Positions 10,193 to 18,503 are shown, counted from the stretch's first letter. The stretch: DNA of 64,000 nucleotides from Enterobacterales bacterium (GCA_030949565.1 JAUZSK010000008.1:22619-86618), one strand, 5' to 3'. Program-made: numbers and translations. The notes: generated from the letters alone by a model not told the origin.

Positions 10193-10408
10193 ATGCGTGC
10201 TCCGAGTTTAATAACCGCCTACTATGTAAGAGGTGAGGCATTGAGTGCTGTTCAGGATCAAAGAAATGTAATGCCGAGTGCAGCAGGAAATAGAGTTCCT
10301 TTGCCTGCTCCTGCACCTAGGTTCTGGGAGTACTTTGGTTTACCTGCTGCTTCACGCTCTGTAAGACTTCATGGTATAGATGAAGTAATTAATGCGATGG
10401 ATAGATAA
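10193..10408 (+). pseudogene. C-terminal remnant of a toxin
   Basis: The frame of about 71 residues has no plausible start of its own and is open upstream to the repeat end at about 10169. It ends FWEYFGLPAASRSVRLHGIDEVINAMDR-like sequence one base before an ankyrin lipoprotein gene. By analogy with the other modules, this is the tail of a polymorphic toxin whose front was lost when the repeat junction formed. I cannot name the toxin family from the tail. Confidence 0.45.
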
Positions 10409-10409
10409 T

Positions 10410-11153
10410 ATGATTCAAGTAATAAAAAAATGGTTTGTGCTTCTATTTTTGGTTATAACTTCATGTAGTGCTAATGATAGCGAAAATGATTACTCAAATA
10501 TTTTTTCTGGTGACGAAGTGCTAATAAGCTTAGCTGAAGTTATTGATAAGAACGATATTGACTGCCTAAAAAGACTTATAGGTATTAACGGTCCCGAAAC
10601 TTTAAATAGGACTGGTTTGGATGGCAGAACACTACTGATTTGGAGTATTCAGCATAATAAATTAGACAGTTTCAAAGTTTTACTAGAGTCTGGCGCAAAC
10701 CCAGATGTCCAAATGAAAAATGGAGACGCTGCGATTCACTTTGCTTCAGCCAAAGACAGTGAATATTTAAAGGTGCTCTTGATGCATGGTGCCAACCCAA
10801 ATTTGGTTACTAAAAAAAGCAAAAATGAGCCGGCTGCTTTGTATATTGCAATTGGAAGTTTTGATATTAAAAAAGTAGAAATGCTTATAGCTGTCGATGC
10901 AAATGTTAATCAGTTATCAAATCATGATTATAATCCACTTGCTTATGCCGCGGCATTGAGTCAATGGGAGATGGTTTTTAAATTGATTAAAGCTGGTGCA
11001 GATTATAAGCAAGGAAACGAATATGGAAATTCATTCCTTTTTACATTAGAGAATATAATTGTAGATCCTGGCACAAAAGCATTTGCATGGAGAGAGAAGG
11101 TAATAGATTTCTTGAAAGGAGAAGGAGTTGAAATAAAAGTAAAGACTAATTGA
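10410..11153 (+). CDS. Ankyrin-repeat lipoprotein, probable immunity protein
   Basis: I prefer the ATG at 10410 over the one at 10392 because it gives a clean lipoprotein signal (FVLLFLVITSC, Cys then SANDSEN). The mature protein has about four ankyrin repeats, for example GRTLLIWSIQHNKLDSFKVL, LESGANPDVQMKNGDAAIHFA and LLMHGANPNLV. Ankyrin proteins are a known class of immunity protein in polymorphic toxin loci. The gene follows a toxin tail by one base, so an immunity role is likely, anchored in the inner or outer membrane. The toxin it neutralised is now only a fragment. Confidence 0.65.
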   Translation: MIQVIKKWFVLLFLVITSCSANDSENDYSNIFSGDEVLISLAEVIDKNDIDCLKRLIGINGPETLNRTGLDGRTLLIWSIQHNKLDSFKVLLESGANPDVQMKNGDAAIHFASAKDSEYLKVLLMHGANPNLVTKKSKNEPAALYIAIGSFDIKKVEMLIAVDANVNQLSNHDYNPLAYAAALSQWEMVFKLIKAGADYKQGNEYGNSFLFTLENIIVDPGTKAFAWREKVIDFLKGEGVEIKVKTN

Positions 11154-11167
11154 TTTTGTCAAAAAAT

Positions 11168-11347
11168 AATGGACAGGCATCTTTGAGATATTTCGCACAC
11201 AAATAAAATATTATTAGACAGCCATCTTTGAGATATCTCGCACATCAAGTTGGGTTGATCTCTTACAAAAAGTCCTTAAATTTCTCGGTTTTGTAAGACA
11301 TTGCCCTGAGTCTTTGCAAGATCTAGCTCATAGAGTGGGTGCCTGAT
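11168..11347. repeat. Tandem partial plus full R-element (copy C)
   Basis: A short left end (GGACAGGCATCTTTGAGATATTTCGCACAC, 11171-11200) is followed after about 15 bases by a complete copy from AGACAGCCATC at 11216 to GTGCCTGAT at 11347. The tandem arrangement suggests unequal recombination or insertion of one copy next to another. It joins to the fourth RHS tip. Confidence 0.7.
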
Positions 11348-11376
11348 AGCGTCCTTCACCGGACCGACTAGGCTCC

Positions 11377-12534
11377 ATGATTGGTAGTTTTGATGAGCAG
11401 GGCAATCTACTGCAACACCACAGTTTTGATCCCTTCGGCAAGCCGCGAGATGGGCGATTAAGGGATAATTTCACCGATGTTTTAACAGGGATCACCATCC
11501 CACAAAATATTCTCGGCTCAGAGACCACAAACCGCGGTTTTACCGATCATGAACATTTAGACGATGCGCAGTTGATCCACATGAATGGACGGGTGTATGA
11601 TTACAACCTCGGAAGATTCTTGAGTGTCGATCCCTTTATACAAGCACCGGGTAATTCACAGTCAATGAACCCTTATTCATATATTATGAATAACCCATTG
11701 GCGGGGACGGATCCGAGTGGGTATGCCGCAGATATAGACCAAGACAAATTAGAAGTCAAAGTTACGAGCCAATCAAGAACCCGTAGTGCGCCAACAGGCT
11801 CAAGAATAAAAAGAGATACCTCTCGAACCATCACTGCAACGGTAACCGATGAGAGTGGAAAGTCGAGTAATTATGTCTACACGGCAGCACGCAATGGGAG
11901 TGAAAGGGCTTTCAAAATAACGCCGATAACATTAAAGCCGGATAATACGGATTTAGGTTCAAAAGGGCAGGTGGGTGTTGGCACCAGTGGGAATAGTGAG
12001 AATGAAAATGTTGAATTACCAACTGGCAATGTAGATGTTGGGAATGTGCAAAATGAAGAAGAATTTACTCAAGCAGAGTTAAATGAAAGGACCTTTGCAT
12101 ATATCAGAATTGAGGATGTTGCTAATGCTGTAGATAGTGCGTTGGAAGCTACGACCCTAAAGCAGTTTGTTGATGGAGAAAGCGGATTTAATATCGTTTT
12201 ACAAGGATTTATGAGATACATTTACATCGATGGAAAAGGTTGGGTAGATTTACAACATGTCACTAGCGGATCAAATAATTTGCTTTCAAGTTCTGGATTA
12301 GGCGAGTTATTGGGGTTCGGAATCGAAATAGTTCAAAAAATTAATGGAAACCCATCGGCATTCACGGGTGAGGATTTACGTTCAAATAGTATTGGAGCAC
12401 AGGCATTATGGAACCACCAGCGTAGTGGAAAGTTGGGAACTACTGTTGGTAAAGAAGTAGAACTTATCCTTAAGCAAATGGGAAGGCCGCTCGATAGAGA
12501 TGAAGCAAGAGAGAGGTTTTTTCGAGATGAATAA
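11377..12534 (+). CDS. Displaced RHS tip with unrecognised toxin domain
   Basis: This is the fourth copy of the RHS end. The upstream junction reads CTTCACCGGACCG where the others read CTTCACCGCGACCG, so one base is missing and the frame now opens only at the ATG at 11377. The core and linker match the other copies up to GVGTSG at about 11990. The new C-terminal domain has GKGWVDLQHV, a Gly-rich SSGLGELLGFGIEIVQK, and SAFTGEDLRSNSIGAQALWNH. I do not recognise the family; the conserved-looking His, Glu, Asp and Asn residues in these blocks suggest an enzyme. Its stop overlaps the next gene start by eight bases, a typical toxin-immunity arrangement. Confidence 0.6.
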   Translation: MIGSFDEQGNLLQHHSFDPFGKPRDGRLRDNFTDVLTGITIPQNILGSETTNRGFTDHEHLDDAQLIHMNGRVYDYNLGRFLSVDPFIQAPGNSQSMNPYSYIMNNPLAGTDPSGYAADIDQDKLEVKVTSQSRTRSAPTGSRIKRDTSRTITATVTDESGKSSNYVYTAARNGSERAFKITPITLKPDNTDLGSKGQVGVGTSGNSENENVELPTGNVDVGNVQNEEEFTQAELNERTFAYIRIEDVANAVDSALEATTLKQFVDGESGFNIVLQGFMRYIYIDGKGWVDLQHVTSGSNNLLSSSGLGELLGFGIEIVQKINGNPSAFTGEDLRSNSIGAQALWNHQRSGKLGTTVGKEVELILKQMGRPLDRDEARERFFRDE

Positions 12535-13045
12535 ATATAGAACACTTATTTTTTTTCTATGTTCAATACTTATTTTTGGATGTACAAGCAATACTCTATT
12601 TGTCGATGTAGAGGAAGAATCTTTAACAACTCAAGTTGATGAAGAAGTTCAAGTTAGAGTTAGAATATTCTCAGAAAAAAAGTTATCGCTAAAAATATAC
12701 AAGGACCTTTCTGAAAGCTTGAGGTTGTATTCTGTTTATACCACTTGCGAGAAAGAAATTCGAGGGGAAGAACCGCACAAGCTGAAGTCTAGATTAGTAG
12801 ATATAAATGTAAGTAATACGAAATTTCATACTTTTAAGTTGAATGGCTATGTGTCTAAAGACCAGATAAATAGTCGTTATATTATTGATTTTGGGAAAGT
12901 TGGGAAACTGTGCGGAGAGGCGAATTCGAACAAAATAAAATTCGCTGTAGGTGTGGTCCCAGAACCATCTATATTACAGACAGTAAAGCTAGGTTCAAAC
13001 CTTAATATGACTAAGCAAATACAGGTCGAAATTATTGAACAATAA
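12527..13045 (+). CDS. Lipoprotein immunity candidate
   Basis: The ATG at 12527 overlaps the toxin stop and has a purine-rich AGAGAGAGG site upstream. The signal sequence runs FFLCSILIFGC, where Cys would be lipidated, then TSN. The mature domain of about 150 residues has no family I recognise. Overlap with the toxin cassette and membrane anchoring fit an immunity protein facing the periplasm, which suggests the unknown toxin also acts there. Confidence 0.6.
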   Translation: MNKYRTLIFFLCSILIFGCTSNTLFVDVEEESLTTQVDEEVQVRVRIFSEKKLSLKIYKDLSESLRLYSVYTTCEKEIRGEEPHKLKSRLVDINVSNTKFHTFKLNGYVSKDQINSRYIIDFGKVGKLCGEANSNKIKFAVGVVPEPSILQTVKLGSNLNMTKQIQVEIIEQ

Positions 13046-13064
13046 TTCTGGTTATAAAAATAAC

Positions 13065-13115
13065 AGACAGGCAGTTTTGAGATATCTCGCACACCAAGTC
13101 GGGTTGTTCTCTTAA
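13065..13115. repeat. Truncated R-element left end (copy D)
   Basis: The sequence AGACAGGCAGTTTTGAGATATCTCGCACACCAAGTCGGGTTG matches the left third of the R-elements and stops at about 13115. Sequence of a different transposon end (TGTAGCCGTCC) begins at 13123, so this copy was cut by that element. Confidence 0.65.
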
Positions 13116-13122
13116 AAATAAT

Positions 13123-13300
13123 TGTAGCCGTCCAAACTGCTATCGTAAGATTAACCAAATTATTCATCGTATGATTTGACCGTTTCATGATGATTTTTCC
13201 ACACTGCAATCATAAGGTTTTTTCACTTATCCAAATTGAAATCATACGTTCGACCAAACTGCATCGTAAATTTTACCATCATAAGTTTTGAATCATAAAA
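13123..13300. repeat. Transposon end with six iterated motifs
   Basis: After TGTAGCCGTCC, the motif ATCRTAMGNTTNNACC recurs in the same orientation at about 13142, 13166, 13209, 13241, 13263 and 13279. Arrays of direct motifs at a transposon end are characteristic of elements using Tn7/Tn5053/Mu-like transposase plus an ATPase. The adjacent minus-strand ATPase fragment fits. This stretch has no gene. Confidence 0.5.
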
Positions 13301-13415
13301 GCCAAAACCATTTTTCACGATGATTTTGGCTCACTAAAAACTAGATTGTGTGGTTAGGATATTTGTTGTTTTATCAACTCCCTCGCGGCTTCGCCAATGT
13401 GGCTGAATTAAAACA

Positions 13416-13885
13416 CTATCTCACATGGGCGATGGTAACGATTTTCTGAGCCTCTCTAGCGGCATCAATTAAACTGCCGTAACACAAATTCCTGCACAGC
13501 CTTAAGTTGCCTTGTGCGCTTCTTATGATAAGTTCCATCGCGCCTTCGTTGAAGGTGTTAATACCCATTCTGACGGCTTCTAGCTCTTTAACAATATAAC
13601 GCGCAATATCGTCATCATTCTGCCGTTTAATATTAGCTGAATAAGTAATGCGGCTCTTGATATCCTTATTCACATTCAGCGACAAATAATGCAATAAATC
13701 CCGCTGGCCAAATAAAACTAAATTGTGCTTTTTGGGGAAGCGCTCAAACAATAATCGTAATTTTCTCAGTACTTGCATGTCTAATAAATGCGCCTCATCA
13801 ATCAGTATATAAAGGGTTTTACGCTCTTTAATATGATTGTAAGCACAAGCAATCAATTCTCTTTCGATATCTTTGGTCGGAAAAA
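13416..13885 (-). pseudogene. AAA ATPase (ExeA/TniB-like) of a transposon, N-terminally truncated
   Basis: About 150 residues remain, from PTKDIERELIACAY to the C-terminus. The Walker B motif is clear (LYILIDEAHLLD), followed by FGQRDLL and a helical lid with GNLRLCRNLCYGSLIDAA. The Walker A half is gone: the frame runs into the repeat that starts at 13893. ATPases of this ExeA-like type accompany DDE transposases and choose target sites. Together with the iterated motifs at 13123-13300, this marks one end of a transposon whose remainder has been lost. Confidence 0.7.
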
Positions 13886-13892
13886 AAACAAT

Positions 13893-14325
13893 AGACAGGC
13901 AGAAATCAGAAGATATCTTCCTTGAATGACGTTTTTTTTGAAGTTTGGTGATGAAATTAATTATTTTTTCAGGACGGAAGGCGTTTTGTTCGAATATCGC
14001 TTAATTATCCGAATCTCAAGCGAGGTTCAATCTCCTAAGGGCTAAGAAAGGCATTACGATGATGGATGTTACTTTTTGTGTTGTTAAATTATTAATTTCC
14101 GGCAGGTTTTAAACCCTTTCAACCATTTTTTCTTTAACTCTTCGGCTTTTTTCTGAAGTAAAATCAGTTTACCAACGAAATAACCTTGATGCGTACCAAA
14201 GTGTTGTACTTGTCCGAGCCATTGATTGGGTTGTAGATTGAGATGAGCGAGGGTGGACTCGATATGGGCTAAAAATAATTAAAAATAATAGACAGGCAGA
14301 AATCAAAAGGCGTCTTCCTTGAGTA
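13893..14325. repeat. RAYT-associated repeat copy 2 plus a short third copy
   Basis: Bases 13893-14083 match 7216-7406 closely. The match then continues into a fragment of the Y1 transposase gene (14085-14268). After an AAAAATAATT stretch, a short third left end (AGACAGGCAGAAATC) begins at 14290. The left ends of the repeats follow each other like scars of repeated insertion. Confidence 0.65.
14085..14268 (-). pseudogene. 3' fragment of a Y1 transposase gene
   Basis: About 180 bases match the C-terminal coding end of the transposase at 7407-7600 with a few substitutions. The fragment breaks off at GGTGGACTCGATATGGGC. No catalytic part remains. Confidence 0.7.
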
Positions 14326-14337
14326 GTGAATATTATT

Positions 14338-14466
14338 AGACAGCCACCTTTGAGATATCTCGCACACCAAGCCGGGTTGATCGCTTACAAGAAATCTTGA
14401 AATTACTCGATTTTGTAAGACATTGACCCGAGTCTTTGTAGGAAATTGACTATAGAGTGCCTGTCT
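14338..14466. repeat. R-element copy E with clear inverted ends
   Basis: This copy shows the terminal symmetry best: AGACAGCCAC on the left against GTGCCTGTCT on the right, whose complement is AGACAGGCAC. It is 129 bp long. It lies just before an orphan exported-protein gene, without an RHS tip. Confidence 0.75.
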
Positions 14467-14977
14467 GATATCGTTTTGCAAATAGACAATGGCGTTTTTT
14501 GCGCGAATACGATTGAGGTAAAAAATAATGTTGAAAAAAATCATAATTTTGTCGTTTATATTTTTTGCGTTATCTGTAAATTTTAAAGTTAGTTCAAACG
14601 AACGAACCAAGTTAGCTTCTTATTTTTCTTTGGACGGTAAGGAATTATCTTTTACTAAATGGCAGCATGAGCCGTATGCTGTTCGGATGGGAGATATAGC
14701 ACAGGAATACACTCTTTGCTCTACATCAAAATATTTTTGTATGTGGCATATTACGTTGCCCAATAAAAAATTAGAAAACAAAATGAGCTGGGTTGCTAAT
14801 AAAGGAATATATGAGGCGGGTAACTGGAATGATTTTTCATTTCTTGGTAGAAGAACAAAAGTTATCAAAATCATACCCAAAAATATCGAGATTGAAGTAA
14901 GCGTCTGCCCAAAGGCACCTATCAATCATCGGTAAGCGGGTTACAATCAATCTCTGATATTTAAATTGGAGACTGAT

Positions 14978-15274
14978 ATGAAGTACCGAACGAAAACCGA
15001 TTGGCTGGCTCTCATTGAAAAACAATTACAAAGTGGGCTATCTGTTTCTGAATTTTGTCGTCAAGAAGGCTTAGGGCGTACCTATTTTCAAAAGAAGTTA
15101 AATGACTTTAGAGCGGGTAAGGAAACCTCGTCCCCTGTTTTTATTAAGGCTCAACCCATCAAGCCGCGCAATAGTGATCGGATGATCCAGATCCAATACC
15201 ACCATTCTCAGATAGCCTTACCCACCTCGTTACCTCCCAGCTGGCTAGCGGATTTCGTCAGGGCACTGGCATGA
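14978..15274 (+). CDS. tnpA: IS66 accessory protein TnpA
   Basis: This is a short helix-turn-helix-type protein (LSVSEFCRQEGLGRTYFQKK). The ATG at 14978 has GGAG six bases upstream, which decides the start. It overlaps tnpB by four bases (ATGA), as is usual in this family. TnpA and TnpB are needed for IS66 transposition, but their biochemical roles are not settled. Confidence 0.85.
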   Translation: MKYRTKTDWLALIEKQLQSGLSVSEFCRQEGLGRTYFQKKLNDFRAGKETSSPVFIKAQPIKPRNSDRMIQIQYHHSQIALPTSLPPSWLADFVRALA

Positions 15275-15627
15275 CTCAGTTAGCGGGTATGACGGAAATC
15301 TATCTGCACCGGGATGTGGTTGATTTTAGAAAGTCGATCAACGGTTTAATGATAATTGTTGAATCGGAAATGAAGCTGTCACCTTTTAGTGGCGGTCTGT
15401 TTATCTTCTGCAATCGCTCGCGGGACAAAATCAAAGCCTTGTACTGGGATGAGACCGGTTTTTGCCTGTGGTACAAGCGCCTTGAAAAAGATAAATTCAA
15501 GTGGCCTCGAAAGTTTAATCAATCGCTGATCCACTTATCTGAGCAGCAATGGCAGTGGCTATTATCGGGGCTCGATGTGATGAAAATGCAAACCCACCAG
15601 CCGTTATTGTATGAAGCGATCCGTTGA
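15271..15627 (+). CDS. tnpB: IS66 accessory protein TnpB (Orf2)
   Basis: This 118-residue protein has the family hallmarks VDFRKSINGL near the N-terminus, FIFCNRSRDKIKALYWDETGF in the middle and RLEKDKFKWP after it. Its length is normal for TnpB. It is translationally coupled to tnpA through the ATGA overlap. Confidence 0.92.
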   Translation: MTQLAGMTEIYLHRDVVDFRKSINGLMIIVESEMKLSPFSGGLFIFCNRSRDKIKALYWDETGFCLWYKRLEKDKFKWPRKFNQSLIHLSEQQWQWLLSGLDVMKMQTHQPLLYEAIR

Positions 15628-15704
15628 TCGCTTTGATTCGACCGTTGATCGCAAAGTGATGTTTTAGACGCCTTTACTGGCTGAATTTTGATATAATCTT
15701 GGCC

Positions 15705-17227
15705 ATGGAAACGGCGACCAAATCACTTCCCAACGATCCAAAGCAGCTCAAAGAGTTATTGCTTAGAGAGCGTCAGCTCGTTCAACAATTAGAAGAAAAA
15801 TATCAATTCCTTCTAGAGCAATTCAGACTTGCTCAACAGAAACAATTTGGCAAAAGCTCAGAAGCTCATCCTGGTCAAGGGGAGTTGTTCAATGAAGCCG
15901 AAGCCATTCAGGAAGCGATTAAAGCGCCTGAAAAAGAAACGATTGCTTACACCCGCAATAAACCCAAACGAAAGCCTCTTCCAAAAGATTTACCCCGAGA
16001 AGTTCGGGTGATTGATATTCCGGATGAAGACAAAGTCTGTGATTGCTGTGGCCATGATTTACATCCCATGGGTGAAAAGAAAAGTGAGCAGCTCGAGTTC
16101 ATCCCTGCACAAGTGAAAGTCATTGAAACGGTCAGACCGCAGTACAGTTGTCGTCATTGCGAAAAGACAACAACAAAGGTTCAAATCAAGATTGCACCGG
16201 TGCCATTAAGTCCTATCCCCAAGAGTATTGCCACTCCTCATTACTGGCTCAAATCATTACCAGCAAATACCAATACAGCTTGCCGCTGTATCGGCAAGAG
16301 TCAATGTTTAAACAGCATGGCATTAGCATTAATCGCAAAACGTCCAGCGAATGGGTGATTAAATGCAGCACCTTATTTAAACCGATTGTTGATTATCTAC
16401 AGCAGGAACTACGCAAGCAACCCGCCATTCAAGCGGATGAGACGCCTGTGAAGGTCATTCATGAGGATAAAGCCAAATGCCATATGTGGGTTTATTGCTC
16501 AGGCACTGATTCGCCCGTTGATAATGGCAGCAAAAATATCGTCCTCTATGACTACCAACCCAGCCGGGCGGGACAATGTGCGGTGGATTATCTTCAGGGA
16601 TTTAATGGCATTGTACAAGCCGATGGTCATAAAGGTTACGATAAATTGAAGACTCCGTTGATTGGTTGTATGGCACATGCCAGACGAAAATTCACCGATG
16701 CCAAAAAAGCGCAACCGAAAAACAAAAGCGGCCGTGCGGACATGGCGATTAAAAAAATCGCTCAACTTTACCGCATTGAAAAAGCAATCAAGGACTTATC
16801 CAGCGCTGAAAAACACCGCGCCAGACAAGAAAAAGCCGTGCCCTTATTAAAGGACTTTAAAAAATGGCTCGATAAATCAGCGATGCAAGTGCTACCAAAA
16901 TCGGCCATCGGTGTCGCCATTCGTTACAGCCTTAATCAATGGCATAAACTCATCGGTTATGTCGACAGTGGCGATACGAATATCGATAATAACCGAGCTG
17001 AACGCGCCGTAAAACCTTTCGTGATTGGCAGAAAAAACTGGCTCTTTAGTAACACCGCTAACGGCGCGAATGCGAGTGCTGTACTCTACAGCATTATCGA
17101 AACAGCGAAAGCCAATGGCCTCACACCTTTCAATTACCTGATGTTCTTACTGGAAGAGTTACCGAAGAAGCCTGACAATCTTGAGTACTTGATGCCTTGG
17201 AATGTTAAACTAGAAGCCATCATTTAA
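15705..17227 (+). CDS. tnpC: IS66 transposase TnpC, one frame break
   Basis: The first part (15705-16358) has the coiled-coil/leucine-zipper start and the zinc-binding segment CDCCGHDLHPMG...CRHCEK. The second part (to 17227) has the DDE domain, with QADETPVKV (first Asp), GCMAHARRKF and NRAERAVKPFVIGRKNW (Glu). The frames must be joined at about 16234, where one base is missing in CCACTCCTCATTAC. If real, this element is dead; it could equally be a consensus error. Length after joining is normal. Confidence 0.88.
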
Positions 17228-17439
17228 AAGACAAGGTGTCTTTCTCCGGACGCTTACAGATTGAAGGCGAAAAATATACACCTTACCACTATTACTACAG
17301 TAATGATTATGGGGTTGTTGCTATAGATGTACCTTTCGGAGATAGCCGTTCTGGACGCAACGTCTATGTTACTTACTTCTTATTTGATACTAAAGGGATT
17401 GGGTACATAAACGACTAATTAATTGTAGAGATAGATCTT

Positions 17440-17476
17440 CCCAGGGCCGTAGGTTGGGTTAGTTTTATCAACCCAA
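17440..17476. repeat. Palindromic repeat GTTGGGTT...AACCCAAC
   Basis: An 8-bp stem (GTTGGGTT / AACCCAAC) surrounds a 9-base loop, preceded by CCGTAG. Sequences of the form GTAGGTTGGGTTAG...AACCCAAC are a widespread bacterial palindromic repeat. The 400-base gap 17419-17816 otherwise holds only a transposon-end relic (ATCGCAAGATTAAC, about 17594) and an R-element. Confidence 0.5.
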
Positions 17477-17627
17477 CATCAATGGTTGAATAAAAGAAAA
17501 AAACAATGGGGCTCTACCATTGAAATTAGTAGTTGTTAGGCCGGTATTATACTACACCAAGAATTGACAAGAGTGTGGCTATGGGGGTCCGTTATCGCAA
17601 GATTAACTCGGTTCTTGTAAAAATAAT

Positions 17628-17756
17628 AGACAGCCACCTTTGAGATATCTCGCACAGCATGCCGGGTTGATCTCTTACAAAAAGTCCTGAAACTTCTCGG
17701 TTTTGCAAGACATTGCCCTGAGTCTTTGTAGGAAATTGACTATAGAGTGCCTGTCT
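17628..17756. repeat. R-element copy F with inverted ends
   Basis: It starts AGACAGCCACC and ends GTGCCTGTCT, close to copy E. It is followed by a short frame remnant and then a small membrane-protein gene, repeating the pattern of repeat plus orphan downstream gene. Confidence 0.75.
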
Positions 17757-17816
17757 GATATCGTTTTATAGTTGATTTAGGAAAAACAGGAAGATTAAAT
17801 TTTCGATAGGATTATT

Positions 17817-18152
17817 ATGCAAGTATTTGCGGTTTTATATTTTTTTATTGGTATGATAGTAGCAGGATTATATGGAATACTCTATTTTCGTAATTTGACG
17901 TCTCTTATGGCTAAACTAGAAGACAAACATCCGGATATTTGGGTTGGACTTGGTAAGCCGAGTTTAGGTTTCAATAATAAAGCATCGAGTTCATTTAAAT
18001 TAGTTTCATTTGTATTAAAAAAAAGTGTTACTCCATATTGTGATTTAGAGATAGCAATACTTAAAAGAAAAACGCGTAAGTATTTTTTATTTTACATTTT
18101 TCTTTTAATCAGTAGCATGTCAATAATTCCAATTGTTAGTGTATTTCAATGA
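17817..18152 (+). CDS. Small two-helix membrane protein, UspB-like
   Basis: This 111-residue protein has one transmembrane helix at each end (residues about 4-24 and 91-108) and a soluble middle. The length, topology and the segment LMAKLEDKHPDIW followed by a charged stretch before the second helix resemble universal stress protein B. AGGATT lies before the ATG. It sits between an R-element and a RAYT-type repeat, where the other modules have immunity genes, so a membrane-bound orphan immunity protein is an alternative reading. Neither is proven. Confidence 0.5.
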   Translation: MQVFAVLYFFIGMIVAGLYGILYFRNLTSLMAKLEDKHPDIWVGLGKPSLGFNNKASSSFKLVSFVLKKSVTPYCDLEIAILKRKTRKYFLFYIFLLISSMSIIPIVSVFQ

Positions 18153-18197
18153 AAAAATAACATGCATCTACATTTAACTCAGAATTGAAAAAAAAAT

Positions 18198-18440
18198 AGA
18201 CAGGCTGAAATCAGAAGACATCTTCCTTGAGTAGCGCTTTTTTGAGGCTCGGCGATGAAATTTATTATTTTTTTAGGAAGAGAGCTGTTTTGTTTGATAA
18301 TCGTTTAAATAGTTGAATTTCGAAGGTGATTGAATCTCATAAAAGCTAAGATAGGAAGTGGAAAATTATTTTCTTTGTAAAAGGTTTTAAATGGTTAGTT
18401 TGTTACAGCGAGTAAACCCTTTTAACCATTGTTTTTGTCG
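18198..18440. repeat. Divergent RAYT-associated repeat (copy 4)
   Basis: It starts AGACAGGCTGAAATCAGAAG and keeps recognisable blocks of 7216-7450, including the coding end of the transposase (CCCTTTTAACCATTG). It is more diverged than the other copies and marks the right edge of the island. The stretch 18153-18503 holds nothing else. Confidence 0.6.
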
Positions 18441-18503
18441 GTAATATGCCATATAGTTGGTTCCCACTCTTGCGACTATACCCACCCTACCCTTTTAATA
18501 ATA

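Larger units (their letters stand above)
14897..17257 (+). mobile_element. IS66-type insertion sequence, 2361 bp
   Basis: The left end GTAAGCGTCTGCCC and right end GGACGCTTAC are imperfect inverted repeats of IS66 style. The 8-bp direct repeat AGATTGAA lies at 14889-14896 and 17258-17265, exactly the IS66 duplication length. The element carries the three standard genes tnpA, tnpB and tnpC in order. The tnpC frame has a single-base break. Confidence 0.92.
14528..17418 (+). pseudogene. Exported 173-residue protein gene split by the IS66 element
   Basis: The 5' part (14528-14896) encodes a signal peptide (IIILSFIFFALSVNFKVSS) and about 100 mature residues, ending PKNIEIE. The 3' part resumes at 17266 with GEKYTPYHYYY and ends GIGYIND at 17418. 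Removing the element and one copy of its target duplication joins the two halves in frame, giving 173 residues. The gene follows an R-element directly, like the immunity genes in this island, so it is probably an orphan immunity gene that has been knocked out. I recognise no family. Confidence 0.75.

Noticed and set aside
4463..18440. Regular repeats as a CRISPR array
   Set aside because: The repeats are ~130-190 bp, spaced kilobases apart and separated by genes; there are no short regular spacers and no cas genes.
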